From an uncultured Pelagibacteraceae bacterium (GTDB taxonomy: Bacteria > Pseudomonadota > Alphaproteobacteria > Pelagibacterales > Pelagibacteraceae), in NCBI GenBank assembly GCA_902590395.1, contig CACIWQ010000007.1, forward strand, positions 1 to 53,132: a stretch of 53,132 nucleotides of DNA. The letters are read 5' to 3'. This document shows, piece after piece, positions 41,309 through 50,478 of this stretch (the stretch's first letter is position 1; every line of letters begins with the position of its first letter). Below the pieces are notes generated by a model, which was not told the origin of the DNA, did not search any database, and was given only the letters and a program-made list of their open reading frames with translations. The translations under genes and the position numbers were made by a program.

Positions 41309-41988
41309 AGATACTGCTTAATAATTTTTTCCAAACCTACAAAATCTTTTATCAGGTGATCGTGATATATTTCGTTAGTTTTTTTTTCTGTGTAACCATC
41401 TTGAATTAACACAAAAGGTATGTTTGCTGCTTTTGAAGCATTTGAGTCAGTTTCGCTATCTCCAATCATTATAGTTTTTTTTATATTACCACCCATTATT
41501 TCAATCGTATCTGTTAAATGTTTTGGATTGGGTTTATTATGATTAAAAGTATTTCCACCAGCAACATAATCAAAAAAGTTATAAATCTTTATTTTTTTTA
41601 ATAAATCAATTGACAAGTGTTCTTGCTTGTTTGTGCAAACCCCCATCGATATAGATTTTTTTTTACACCATGAAAGAAAATCTAATAAGCCATCTTTTAA
41701 TGTGCTTTCTTTAACAATGTTATTACCATAGTATTCGATAAACTCCTTTGTCATTTGTTCTATTTTATCTTCAGTTTTTTTTATTTTTCCAGATAGTTCA
41801 GCCAGCTCGTGTATTGATCTGCTGAGCATTATTTTTGAACCTCTGCCTGCTAGTTTTTTAATGTCAGATAATTTTCTTTCATCATAACCATACTTTTTCA
41901 TAACGTAATTATGCGCATGCATTAGATCAGGGGCTGTGTTAACCAAAGTGCCATCTAAATCGAATAAAATTGTAAATATTTGATTCAT
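41305..41988 (-). CDS. gph: HAD-family phosphatase, phosphoglycolate phosphatase-like
   Basis: A 227-residue HAD-IA hydrolase. Motif I is F-D-L-D-G-T-L-V-N-T (Asp nucleophile), motif II lies in G-V-C-T-N-K, motif III around K-P-N-P-K-H, and motif IV in M-I-G-D-S-E-T-D. The cap between residues about 20 and 90 is the helical type of Gph. It probably clears 2-phosphoglycolate in the cytoplasm. HAD substrates are hard to infer, so the specific reaction is less certain than the family. Confidence 0.85.
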   Translation of the reverse strand: MNQIFTILFDLDGTLVNTAPDLMHAHNYVMKKYGYDERKLSDIKKLAGRGSKIMLSRSIHELAELSGKIKKTEDKIEQMTKEFIEYYGNNIVKESTLKDGLLDFLSWCKKKSISMGVCTNKQEHLSIDLLKKIKIYNFFDYVAGGNTFNHNKPNPKHLTDTIEIMGGNIKKTIMIGDSETDSNASKAANIPFVLIQDGYTEKKTNEIYHDHLIKDFVGLEKIIKQYL

Positions 41989-42059
41989 TTTATTAAGTAT
42001 TATTAAGAAATATTTTGTGAGTTATTACAAAGTTTATATTAATGTAAAGAGAAATCTTA

Positions 42060-42698
42060 ATGACATCGAAAAATAAAAAGAAAATAGCACAAAAAGAAAA
42101 ATATTATCAGGAAAAATTACGCAATAAAGCAATGAAGATGGGCGTAACTTTAAAGTCACCAGAAACAGTTTTTTTGTCAAACGACACAAAATTCGGAAAA
42201 AACGTTATTATTAATCCTTACGTTGTCATTGGAAAAAAAACAAAAATTGGAAATAATGTTGAAATTTTACCATTCACACATATTGAGAATGCTATTTTAG
42301 AATCAAATGTAAATGTGGGTCCTTTTTCACGAATAAGACCTGGATCTTTTTTATCCAAAGGTACGCGTGTTGGAAACTTTGTAGAAATTAAAAAAAGCCG
42401 ACTAGGAAAAAATTCAAAAGTTAATCATCTATCATATATTGGTGATGCAAGTATTGGCAAAAATGTAAATATAGGAGCGGGAACTATTACTTGTAATTAC
42501 GACGGCAAAAAGAAAAATAAGACTAAAATTCTAGATGGTGCGTTTATAGGATCAAATACTTCACTAGTGGCCCCTATAAAAATTGGAAAAAATGTAGTAG
42601 TAGGCGCAGGATCAGCCTTAACTAAAAACGTTAAAAACAAATCTCTTGCTTTAACAAGATCCAATCAAATAGAAATCAAAAACTATAAGAGGAAATAA
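42060..42698 (+). CDS. GlmU acetyltransferase half (stand-alone left-handed beta-helix domain)
   Basis: A 212-residue protein matching only the C-terminal half of GlmU, which acetylates glucosamine-1-phosphate. It starts with a helix like the GlmU interdomain linker ([15 protein letters not shown]), then hexapeptide repeats. Typical GlmU stretches are [32 protein letters not shown] and [13 protein letters not shown], with the acceptor-site His in V-N-H-L-S-Y. The N-terminal UTP-binding domain is absent and the short upstream gap has no remnant of it. The stop overlaps glmS by 1 nt. Confidence 0.9.
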   Translation: MTSKNKKKIAQKEKYYQEKLRNKAMKMGVTLKSPETVFLSNDTKFGKNVIINPYVVIGKKTKIGNNVEILPFTHIENAILESNVNVGPFSRIRPGSFLSKGTRVGNFVEIKKSRLGKNSKVNHLSYIGDASIGKNVNIGAGTITCNYDGKKKNKTKILDGAFIGSNTSLVAPIKIGKNVVVGAGSALTKNVKNKSLALTRSNQIEIKNYKRK

Positions 42699-44518
42699 TG
42701 TGTGGAATAATAGGAGTAGCAAGTAATAAATTAGTATCACCAAACATCATTCAGTCTTTAAAAAAGCTAGAATATAGAGGTTACGATTCAGCAGGGATCG
42801 CCACAATAGTTAATAATGAAATTAATGAAAGAAAATGTACTGGCAGGGTAGAAAATTTAGAAAAGATATTATTTAAAAGTCCATCAAATGGAACTTTAGG
42901 AATAGGTCATGTCAGATGGGCTACTCATGGCATACCGAGCCAGGTTAATGCTCATCCCCATTCTTCAGAAGAGGTTTCGGTAGTTCATAATGGAATAATC
43001 GAAAATTCTAATGATTTAAAAAAAAATTTAGAAAAAAAAGGTTATAAATTTAAGTCACAAACTGATACAGAAGTTATTACATTTCTTCTTACTGATTTTA
43101 TAAAAAATTACGATCTAGTTGAAGCAATTAATAAAACTTTAAAAGCACTTAATGGAAGTTTTGCATTGGGTATTATTTTTAAGAAATACAATAAAATTGT
43201 TGTGGGGGCCAGAAGGGGCAGCCCTCTCGCTGTAGGTTATGGTCCTGAAGAAAATTATTTAGGATCAGATTCATATGCGCTAAAATCTATGACAAATAAA
43301 ATTACTTATTTAGATGATGGAGATGTATGTATACTAACAAGTAATAAAGTAGAATTTTATAACTCTGAAAACAAAAAAATAAATAAAGAAATTTTAACAC
43401 TCTCAAATGACAAGCAAACGGCTGAAAAAGGAGATTATAAAGACTTCATGTCAAAAGAAATTAATGAACAAAACATTACTGCAAAAACATGTGTTAAAGA
43501 ATATATAGATCAACTAAGGAAGGACGTTAATTTATATAATTTTCCTATCAGTCCAAAGGATATTCAAAAAATAGTTTTAATTGGATGTGGTACCGCCTAT
43601 CATTCTTGCATAACAGCAAAATATTGGTTTGAAGAACTTACAAATATTCCGATTGAAATTGATATAGCATCTGAATTCAGATATAGAAAAATAAAGTTTA
43701 ACACAAAAAACTTATATATTTTTGTATCGCAGTCTGGAGAAACAGCAGATACATTTGCTGCCCTTGATTTATGTAAAAAAAATAACGTAAAAACCTGTTC
43801 TATTGTAAATGTTGTTGAAAGTTCTATAGCTAGATCTTCAGATTTTGTTTTGCCTATTCATGCAGGACCAGAAATTGGAGTAGCTTCCACCAAGGCTTTC
43901 ATAGGACAAATGCTTGTACTTTATATTTTAGCTATTAAGATTTCTGAAATTAGAGGAGAAATTTCAAAATCTGATTATGAAAAAAAAATTAATAATCTTG
44001 AAAAACTTCCTGATTTAATAAAAAACACATTAAACTATTGTCAGAACAATATTCCTGTAATTGCTAAAGATTTTTTAAAGGCGAAGGGAGCAATGTTTTT
44101 AGGTAGAGGCTTATCTTTTCCAATAGCTTTAGAAGGTGCTTTAAAATTGAAGGAATTGTCCTATCTGCATGCAGAAGGTTATCCAGCCGGGGAAATGAAA
44201 CATGGCCCGCTAGCATTAATAGAAGAAGGTTTACCAGTTGTTATTTTAGCTCCAAAAGATAGATATTTTGAAAAAACGATTTCCAACATGCAAGAAGTAA
44301 TTGCTCGAGGTGGTAAAGTAATTTTGGTAACAAATGAAAGCAATAAAATCATAAGTGAAAATGTAAGATTTACTTTGGAGTTACCAATGACCGATGAAGA
44401 CTTAACTCCATTTTTAATAACAATTCCCCTTCAATTATTAGCTTATCACGTTGCTTCACTGAAAAATTGTGACATAGATAAACCCAGAAATTTGGCAAAA
44501 TCGGTAACAGTTGAATAA
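42698..44518 (+). CDS. glmS: Glutamine-fructose-6-phosphate aminotransferase
   Basis: A 606-residue enzyme making glucosamine-6-phosphate, the entry to UDP-GlcNAc. The mature N-terminus is M-C-G-I-I-G with the catalytic Cys2, followed by Y-R-G-Y-D-S-A-G-I-A and G-H-V-R-W-A-T-H-G. Two SIS domains follow, with V-S-Q-S-G-E-T-A-D-T and E-L-S-Y-L-H-A-E-G-Y-P-A-G-E-M-K-H-G. The end C-D-I-D-K-P-R-N-L-A-K-S-V-T-V-E is the family signature. Length is normal. It is coupled to the GlmU acetyltransferase half. Confidence 0.96.
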   Translation: MCGIIGVASNKLVSPNIIQSLKKLEYRGYDSAGIATIVNNEINERKCTGRVENLEKILFKSPSNGTLGIGHVRWATHGIPSQVNAHPHSSEEVSVVHNGIIENSNDLKKNLEKKGYKFKSQTDTEVITFLLTDFIKNYDLVEAINKTLKALNGSFALGIIFKKYNKIVVGARRGSPLAVGYGPEENYLGSDSYALKSMTNKITYLDDGDVCILTSNKVEFYNSENKKINKEILTLSNDKQTAEKGDYKDFMSKEINEQNITAKTCVKEYIDQLRKDVNLYNFPISPKDIQKIVLIGCGTAYHSCITAKYWFEELTNIPIEIDIASEFRYRKIKFNTKNLYIFVSQSGETADTFAALDLCKKNNVKTCSIVNVVESSIARSSDFVLPIHAGPEIGVASTKAFIGQMLVLYILAIKISEIRGEISKSDYEKKINNLEKLPDLIKNTLNYCQNNIPVIAKDFLKAKGAMFLGRGLSFPIALEGALKLKELSYLHAEGYPAGEMKHGPLALIEEGLPVVILAPKDRYFEKTISNMQEVIARGGKVILVTNESNKIISENVRFTLELPMTDEDLTPFLITIPLQLLAYHVASLKNCDIDKPRNLAKSVTVE

Positions 44519-44548
44519 AAAAGACTCTTTTACTTGATATAATCAAAC

Positions 44549-44577
44549 TTGGTTTTTTGGTTTGTATACATTATATA
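44549..44577 (+). promoter_or_regulatory. Candidate promoter for the DAHP synthase gene
   Basis: TTGGTT (44549-44554) and TATATA (44572-44577) are separated by the ideal 17 nt and lie 15 nt upstream of the ATG at 44593. It sits in the 74-nt gap after glmS, so the downstream housekeeping run may start here. Confidence 0.45.
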
Positions 44578-44592
44578 TACTTTAAGTTGAAC

Positions 44593-45972
44593 ATGAAAAA
44601 ATGGACATTAAATAGTTGGAGAAATTATCCAGTTAAACACATCCCAAAATACGAGGATGAAAAGAAACTTAATATGGTTTTAAAAAAAATGAATTCTTTT
44701 CCTCCTTTAGTATTTGCTGGTGAAACCAGATCTTTAAAAAAGTCACTTGCACAAGTGGTTGAAGGTAAAGCTTTTTTATTACAAGGTGGAGACTGTGCAG
44801 AAAGTTTTGCCGAGTTTCATCCTGATAATATTAGAGACACATTTAAAGTAATTTTGCAAATGGCCTTGGTAATGACATTTTCTGCGTCTTTACCAGTTGT
44901 TAAGATTGGAAGAATAGCTGGACAATTTTCTAAACCAAGAAGCTCTCCTATCGAAGTTAAAAACGGGAAAGAACTTCCTACATATTTGGGAGATAATATA
45001 AATGGAATCGAATTTACCGAAAAAGCACGAAAACCTGATCCAATGAGATTATTTAAAGCTTACTCACAATCAGCTTCCACATTAAATTTATTAAGAGCTT
45101 TTTCGCAAGGTGGTTTTGCTGACTTAAGAAAAGTTCATTTGTGGAATTTAGGATTTGTAAACAAAAGTCCACAAGGAAAAAAATTTAAGGAGATAGAGGA
45201 TAAAATAAGTGATTCATTAGCCTTTATGGAAGCTTGCGGAGTTAATCCAGAAAATCATAGAAGATTACGTATGGTTAATTTTTATACTTCTCATGAGGCA
45301 TTGCTTTTACCTTTTGAGCAATCAATGACTAGAATAGATTCAACATCTGGAAAATACCACGATACATCCGCACACTTTGTTTGGATCGGAGACAGAACAA
45401 GACAACCAGATGGAGGTCATGTTGAATTTTGTAGAGGTATTGAAAATCCAATTGGAATAAAGTGTGGTCCAACTTTAAAAGATACTGAGCTAATTAAGCT
45501 TTGTAATATTTTGAATCCTAACAATGAGCCCGGAAGAATAACTCTCATCTCAAGATTTGGAGCGGATAATGTTGATAAACATTTACCAAAGTTAATTAGA
45601 TCAATCAAAAAAGAAGGTTTAAAAGTTATTTGGTCTTGTGACCCTATGCATGGAAATACAATTAAATCTGCGAATGGTTTTAAAACTCGCCCTTTTAATA
45701 ATGTTGTAAAAGAAGTTAAAAGAGTATTTTCTGTCCATAAGGCTGAAGGAAGCTACGCTGGCGGTCTTCACATAGAAATGACAGGTCAAAATGTGACTGA
45801 ATGTACTGGTGGTGCACAAAAAATATCTGAAAAAGATTTGTCACATAGATATCATACACATTGCGACCCCAGACTTAACGCCAACCAAGCGTTAGAACTT
45901 GCATTCTTGATTTCTGATGAAATTAAGAAAAACTCCCAATATTCAAAGAATATTATTCAGGCAGCATCTTAA
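44593..45972 (+). CDS. Class II 3-deoxy-7-phosphoheptulonate synthase
   Basis: A 459-residue class II (plant/AroH-II type) DAHP synthase, first enzyme of the shikimate pathway. It begins M-K-K-W-T-L-N-S-W-R. It has L-L-Q-G-G-D-C-A-E-S-F (metal Cys), R-I-A-G-Q-F-S-K-P-R, the E-x-H and H-F-V-W-I-G-D-R-T-R segments, and G-L-H-I-E-M-T-G with N-V-T-E-C. I chose the ATG at 44593; a longer reading from 44557 adds a non-conserved hydrophobic tail and would consume the putative promoter. No AroG-type class I enzyme is seen here. Confidence 0.93.
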   Translation: MKKWTLNSWRNYPVKHIPKYEDEKKLNMVLKKMNSFPPLVFAGETRSLKKSLAQVVEGKAFLLQGGDCAESFAEFHPDNIRDTFKVILQMALVMTFSASLPVVKIGRIAGQFSKPRSSPIEVKNGKELPTYLGDNINGIEFTEKARKPDPMRLFKAYSQSASTLNLLRAFSQGGFADLRKVHLWNLGFVNKSPQGKKFKEIEDKISDSLAFMEACGVNPENHRRLRMVNFYTSHEALLLPFEQSMTRIDSTSGKYHDTSAHFVWIGDRTRQPDGGHVEFCRGIENPIGIKCGPTLKDTELIKLCNILNPNNEPGRITLISRFGADNVDKHLPKLIRSIKKEGLKVIWSCDPMHGNTIKSANGFKTRPFNNVVKEVKRVFSVHKAEGSYAGGLHIEMTGQNVTECTGGAQKISEKDLSHRYHTHCDPRLNANQALELAFLISDEIKKNSQYSKNIIQAAS

Positions 45973-46024
45973 TAATTGAATTTTAATTATTAAGATCTAT
46001 TTTAAGAATAGGATATTAATATTT

Positions 46025-46765
46025 ATGCAAACATCAGAAAGAATTAATTATATAAAAAAATGGATATCTAATTATTGTAAGTCGATGCCTAAAGAACCAG
46101 ATTCTTTAGTGATCGGAATATCAGGAGGAATTGACTCATCAGTTACAAGTACTATATGTGCACTGACAGGAAAGAAGACCATCGCACTTTCAATGCCTAT
46201 TAACCAAATGAAAGAACAACATAGTCTAAGCTTGAAACATCAAGAGTGGCTTAAAAATAAATTTAAAAATGTAGAGGGACATTTAATCGATTTAGATAAT
46301 CTTTTTAAATTATTTAAAAATTCTCTAAATAATTTTGACAACGTCCATGGATTTGCTAATTCGAGGGCTCGACTACGAATGACAACTCTTTATCAGGTAG
46401 CGGCTTCAAATAATGGAATTGTCGTGGGCACAGGTAATAAAATAGAAGATTTTGGAGTTGGATTTTATACGAAATATGGTGATGGAGGTGTAGACATTTC
46501 TCCTATTGCCGATTGTAGCAAATCACAAGTATGGGACATGGGAAAAAATTTAGGAATATTAAAAGAAATTATAGAAGCGCAACCAACAGACGGTTTATGG
46601 GATGATGCCCGAACTGATGTAAATCAGTTAGGAATGTCATATAGAGAACTAGAAGAAGCCATGAAAGATTCATCTAACAAGAATCATAAAAAATATTTGG
46701 AAATAAGAAAAAGGAATTTGCATAAAATGAGTCCTATACCTGTATGCAAAATGAAAGATGACTAA
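46025..46765 (+). CDS. nadE: NAD+ synthase, ammonia-dependent type
   Basis: A 246-residue PP-loop ATPase that amidates nicotinic acid adenine dinucleotide to NAD+. It has the PP-loop V-I-G-I-S-G-G-I-D-S-S-V and the NadE motifs N-S-R-A-R-L-R-M-T, V-G-T-G-N-K-I-E-D, Y-T-K-Y-G-D-G-G-V-D-I-S-P and A-Q-P-T-D-G-L-W. There is no N-terminal nitrilase (glutaminase) domain, so it uses ammonia or a separate glutaminase. It overlaps cysS by 8 nt. The helix after S-Y-R-E-L-E ends the fold as usual. Confidence 0.92.
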   Translation: MQTSERINYIKKWISNYCKSMPKEPDSLVIGISGGIDSSVTSTICALTGKKTIALSMPINQMKEQHSLSLKHQEWLKNKFKNVEGHLIDLDNLFKLFKNSLNNFDNVHGFANSRARLRMTTLYQVAASNNGIVVGTGNKIEDFGVGFYTKYGDGGVDISPIADCSKSQVWDMGKNLGILKEIIEAQPTDGLWDDARTDVNQLGMSYRELEEAMKDSSNKNHKKYLEIRKRNLHKMSPIPVCKMKDD

Positions 46766-48113
46766 AAATTTAAATTTTTTTAATACACTATCAAACAAAA
46801 AAGAAAAATTTACTCCGATCAATGATGATAGGGTAGGAATGTATGTTTGTGGCCCAACAGTATATGATTTTCCTCATATTGGTAACGCAAGACCGTTAGT
46901 AGTTTTTGATGTTTTGTTTAGACTCTTACAAAGTCTATACGGTAAAAATAAAGTTATATATGTAAGAAATATCACAGATATAGATGATAAAATTATTGAA
47001 TCTTCAAAAAAAAACAAAAAGAATATTAAGGAGTTAACGGAAACAATAACTAAAAGTTTTCATGAAGATTGCAAATATTTAAATTGCTTAAAACCAACAT
47101 TTGAACCTAAAGCTACAGAACATATTAAGGGAATGATAGATATGGTTTCAAATTTATTAAAAAATAATCATGCTTATGAAAATAAAAAACATGTTTATTT
47201 TTCAGTTTCTTCATTTAAAAAATATGGAAAATTATCTAACAAAAATTCTGAACAACTTGTTGCAGGTGCAAGAGTAGAAATTTCTAAATATAAAAAAGAT
47301 CCACTCGATTTTGTCCTTTGGAAACCCTCCGAGGATAAAGATCCAGGTTGGAATTCACCTTGGGGTAGGGGTAGACCTGGCTGGCATTTAGAATGTTCTG
47401 TTATGAGTGAAAAATTTTTAGGCAAACGATTTGACATACATGGTGGTGGTCTTGATCTTGTTTTTCCACATCATGAAAATGAGATTGCGCAATCATGCTG
47501 CGCCAATAAAACTGACAATTTTGCAAACTATTGGTTACATAATGGATTTGTTACTTTTGATAAGGAAAAAATGTCAAAGTCTATTGGAAATATTGTAACT
47601 ATTAATAAACTCAGGGAGAGTGTAAATGGTCAAGTAGTAAGACTTGCTCTGTTAAGCTCACATTACAAGCAACCACTTGATTGGAATGAAAAATTAATAC
47701 AGGAAAGTCAAAATACTTTAGACAAGTGGTACAGCCAATACGAAAAGATAAATACAGAAGAATTAAAAGAGGATGTAATTAAACCTCTCAAAGAAGATTT
47801 AAATACTCCAGAATATATAGCTAAACTACATTCACTTTTTGATGAGTCTACCAGAGGAAATAAATCATCAAAAGTTAAATTTTTATCTGCATGTCAACAA
47901 ATAGGTTTGCTTGAAGACAAACAATCATGGATGAATTTTAAAAAATCAAAAGCAAAATTTGATGAAAAACTTATAGATCAAAAAATTAAAGAAAGAAACG
48001 AAGCTAGAAAAAAAGGAAATTATGAAATGGCAGATACTTTAAGAAAAGAATTAGAAGATAATGGAGTGATTATTGAAGACAAACAAGCTAAAACAACATG
48101 GAAATATAAATGA
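46758..48113 (+). CDS. cysS: Cysteinyl-tRNA synthetase
   Basis: A 451-residue class Ia synthetase. The signature HIGH-type motif is F-P-H-I-G-N-A-R, after the zinc Cys in Y-V-C-G-P-T. More zinc ligands lie in H-L-E-C-S and P-H-H-E-N-E, and the KMSKS loop is E-K-M-S-K-S-I-G-N. The C-terminal region ends in the anticodon-binding helices (E-R-N-E-A-R-K-K-G-N-Y-E-M-A-D) with D-N-G-V-I-I-E-D. Length is normal. It overlaps nadE on its left and cimA by ATGA on its right. Confidence 0.96.
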   Translation: MTKNLNFFNTLSNKKEKFTPINDDRVGMYVCGPTVYDFPHIGNARPLVVFDVLFRLLQSLYGKNKVIYVRNITDIDDKIIESSKKNKKNIKELTETITKSFHEDCKYLNCLKPTFEPKATEHIKGMIDMVSNLLKNNHAYENKKHVYFSVSSFKKYGKLSNKNSEQLVAGARVEISKYKKDPLDFVLWKPSEDKDPGWNSPWGRGRPGWHLECSVMSEKFLGKRFDIHGGGLDLVFPHHENEIAQSCCANKTDNFANYWLHNGFVTFDKEKMSKSIGNIVTINKLRESVNGQVVRLALLSSHYKQPLDWNEKLIQESQNTLDKWYSQYEKINTEELKEDVIKPLKEDLNTPEYIAKLHSLFDESTRGNKSSKVKFLSACQQIGLLEDKQSWMNFKKSKAKFDEKLIDQKIKERNEARKKGNYEMADTLRKELEDNGVIIEDKQAKTTWKYK

Positions 48114-49711
48114 GCAAAGAAAAGATATTTATTTTTGATACTACTCTTAGAGATGGCGCACAAACTGAAGGTGTCAATTTTTCTATTGATGATAAAAATA
48201 AAATAGCAAAAGCTTTATCAAATTTGGGTGTAGATTATTTAGAAGGAGGTTGGCCTGGCGCAAACACACTAGATACAGCTTTTTTTAATAAACCACCGAA
48301 ATTAGAAAATACAATATTAACCGCTTTTGGTATGACAAAAAAGACTGGAAGAAGTGCTGAAAATGATCCAGGGCTTTCTGCTCTACTGAACACAAATGCG
48401 ACTGCTATTTGTCTTGTTGGCAAGTCTTGGGATTTTCATGTTGATGTTGCTTTGGGTATTTCAAAAAAAGAAAATTTAGAAAATATAAAAGAATCGGCAA
48501 AATTATTTATTAGAAATAAAAGAGAATTTATGTTTGATGCAGAACATTTTTTTGATGGATACAAAAAAAACCCAGATTATGCATTATCTTGCATTAAGAC
48601 AGCTTTTGATGAAGGTGCTAGATGGATTGTTCTTTGCGATACAAACGGAGGAACTTTACCCAATGAAATTGGAGAAATCGTTTCAAATGTAAGCAAGCAA
48701 ATACCAGGAAAAAATCTTGGTATTCACGCCCATAATGACACAGAAAATGCAGTAGCAAATTCTTTAATTGCAATTTTAGCTGGAGCTCGTCAGGTCCAAG
48801 GCACTATTAATGGACTCGGAGAGAGGTGTGGAAACGCAAATTTAATATCCTTAATTCCATCTTTAGTCTTAAAAAAATCTTTTTCTGATAATTTTGAAAT
48901 TAAAATAAATAAAGATAAAGTTAAAACTTTAACTGAATGTTCAAGACTATTAGACGAAATTTTAAATAAAAAATCAAATAGAAGAGCTGCTTACGTAGGA
49001 CCTTCAGCTTTTGCTCATAAGGGAGGTCTTCATGTTTCTGCTGTTTCGAAAGATCCAAAAACATATGAGCATATCGATCCAAGCCTAGTTGGTAATGTAA
49101 GAAATATTATTGTTTCTGATCAAGCGGGTAAATCAAATATTATGTCCAGACTTGAAAAATATAAAATTAAAATTGATAAAAATGACCCCAAAGTTCAAAC
49201 TTTACTAAATGAAGTTAAAGATAGAGAATTTGTTGGTTACTCATATGATGGTGCTGATGCTTCATTTGAGTTGTTAGCTAGGAGACTTTTGGGAGAAATA
49301 CCAAAATATTTAACAATCTCTAAATATGATGTTTCGGTAAAGAAAGAGTCAAAAGACAAAATCAATTCTTTTGCAAAAGCTCATATTTTAGTTGATGGTA
49401 AAGAAATAGTTTGTGAGGGATCAGGTAACGGCCCAGTAAATGCATTGGATAACGCAATACGATCAAATGTTGATAAAGTCGGCAAGTATTCAAAATATTT
49501 AAAAGATCTAAAACTAGTTGATTATAAAGTTAGAATTCTAAATACAGGAACCAATGCAATAACAAGAGTATCTATTGAAAGCACAGACAGAGAAGGAAAA
49601 AGTTGGTTTACTATAGGGGTTTCTCCAAATATTATTGAGGCTTCATTCAAAGCTTTAATAGATAGTTTAGATTATAAACTTTATAAAGAAAAAGCGCCTG
49701 CTAACAGTTGA
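48110..49711 (+). CDS. cimA: (R)-citramalate synthase
   Basis: A 533-residue DRE-TIM metallolyase. The N-terminal motif F-D-T-T-L-R-D-G-A-Q-T-E-G-V-N-F, the metal-binding G-I-H-A-H-N-D (HxH) and N-G-L-G-E-R-C-G-N-A are typical of the CimA/LeuA family. The long form with E-G-G-W-P-G-A-N near residue 43 belongs to CimA rather than LeuA. It condenses pyruvate and acetyl-CoA to citramalate, a threonine-independent entry to isoleucine. The C-terminal regulatory domain (residues about 390-525) is present. It follows cysS as in many alphaproteobacteria and overlaps the next gene by 1 nt. Confidence 0.92.
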   Translation: MSKEKIFIFDTTLRDGAQTEGVNFSIDDKNKIAKALSNLGVDYLEGGWPGANTLDTAFFNKPPKLENTILTAFGMTKKTGRSAENDPGLSALLNTNATAICLVGKSWDFHVDVALGISKKENLENIKESAKLFIRNKREFMFDAEHFFDGYKKNPDYALSCIKTAFDEGARWIVLCDTNGGTLPNEIGEIVSNVSKQIPGKNLGIHAHNDTENAVANSLIAILAGARQVQGTINGLGERCGNANLISLIPSLVLKKSFSDNFEIKINKDKVKTLTECSRLLDEILNKKSNRRAAYVGPSAFAHKGGLHVSAVSKDPKTYEHIDPSLVGNVRNIIVSDQAGKSNIMSRLEKYKIKIDKNDPKVQTLLNEVKDREFVGYSYDGADASFELLARRLLGEIPKYLTISKYDVSVKKESKDKINSFAKAHILVDGKEIVCEGSGNGPVNALDNAIRSNVDKVGKYSKYLKDLKLVDYKVRILNTGTNAITRVSIESTDREGKSWFTIGVSPNIIEASFKALIDSLDYKLYKEKAPANS

Positions 49712-50436
49712 TGAGTTTAAAGAATATTCATTTTATTTTAGTAAGACCTCAAATAGGTGAAAACATAGGATCGGTAGCAAGGGCAATTAAAAATTTTAGT
49801 ATTAAAAATCTAAGAATTGTAAATCCAAGATGTAACTGGCCAAATCAAAGAGCTATTGCAACTTCTGTTGGAGCTAAAGATATTTTAAAATCAACAAAAA
49901 TTTATAATACTATTGAAGAATCAATTGGTGATTTAGATTTAGTTTTTGCTAGCACTTCAAGAATTAGAAAAGTTAATAAAAAAATCATCCCAATTTTAGA
50001 TTTGAAAAAAAAGATAAAAAAACAAAAAAAAATAGGAATTATTTTTGGCCCCGAAGCTTCCGGTTTATCAAATGATGAAGTCAATTGTGCTGATTATTTG
50101 GTAAAAATTCCCAGTAATGAAAAATTTAGCTCATTAAATTTATCTCATAGTGCAATAATATTTTGTTTTCAAATTTTCAATTTTTTCAATCAAAAAAAAG
50201 TGATTTATAGATCGAATTATAAAAGCTCAATAGCTACCAAATCTGAGGTTAATAAGTTTTTAAATTTTATTATTAAGAATCTGGATAAAAAGGGCTTTTT
50301 GCAGCCAAAACACAAAAGAAAAAGCATGCTTAGAAATATTAATAACATATTTCATAGAATGAATTTATCAGAGCAAGAAATACGTATTTTGCTCGGAATT
50401 TTTGCTACTTTAAATGATTTTAACAAGAAAACCTGA
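49711..50436 (+). CDS. TrmJ-like tRNA/rRNA 2'-O-methyltransferase (SPOUT family)
   Basis: A 241-residue SpoU/TrmH-type methyltransferase. It begins with I-H-F-I-L-V-R-P-Q-I-G-E-N-I-G-S-V-A-R-A-I-K-N, the SPOUT motif I. The knot region has G-I-I-F-G-P-E-A-S-G-L-S and S-S-L-N-L-S-H-S-A. Length and the C-terminal extension fit TrmJ, which methylates the ribose at position 32 of tRNAs. I chose the ATG at 49711 (TGATG overlap with cimA), one codon after a TTG at 49708. Target position is inferred from the family. Confidence 0.85.
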   Translation: MSLKNIHFILVRPQIGENIGSVARAIKNFSIKNLRIVNPRCNWPNQRAIATSVGAKDILKSTKIYNTIEESIGDLDLVFASTSRIRKVNKKIIPILDLKKKIKKQKKIGIIFGPEASGLSNDEVNCADYLVKIPSNEKFSSLNLSHSAIIFCFQIFNFFNQKKVIYRSNYKSSIATKSEVNKFLNFIIKNLDKKGFLQPKHKRKSMLRNINNIFHRMNLSEQEIRILLGIFATLNDFNKKT

Positions 50437-50437
50437 A

Positions 50438-50465
50438 TTGACAAAAAGTTACCATCGTTTATAAA
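50438..50465 (+). promoter_or_regulatory. Promoter for rpsD
   Basis: A perfect -35 box TTGACA (50438-50443) and a TATAAA -10 (50460-50465) with a 16-nt spacer fill the 42-nt gap between the TrmJ-like gene and rpsD. The predicted transcription start is 6-8 nt before the ATG at 50479, which leaves no room for an ordinary Shine-Dalgarno. It is the clearest promoter in the window. Confidence 0.6.
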
Positions 50466-50478
50466 TCTCAAACAAAAT

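Noticed and set aside
44557-44592. N-terminal extension of the DAHP synthase
   Set aside because: The extra 12 residues are non-conserved, start from a non-ATG codon and overlap a well-spaced promoter candidate; the ATG at 44593 fits the family.
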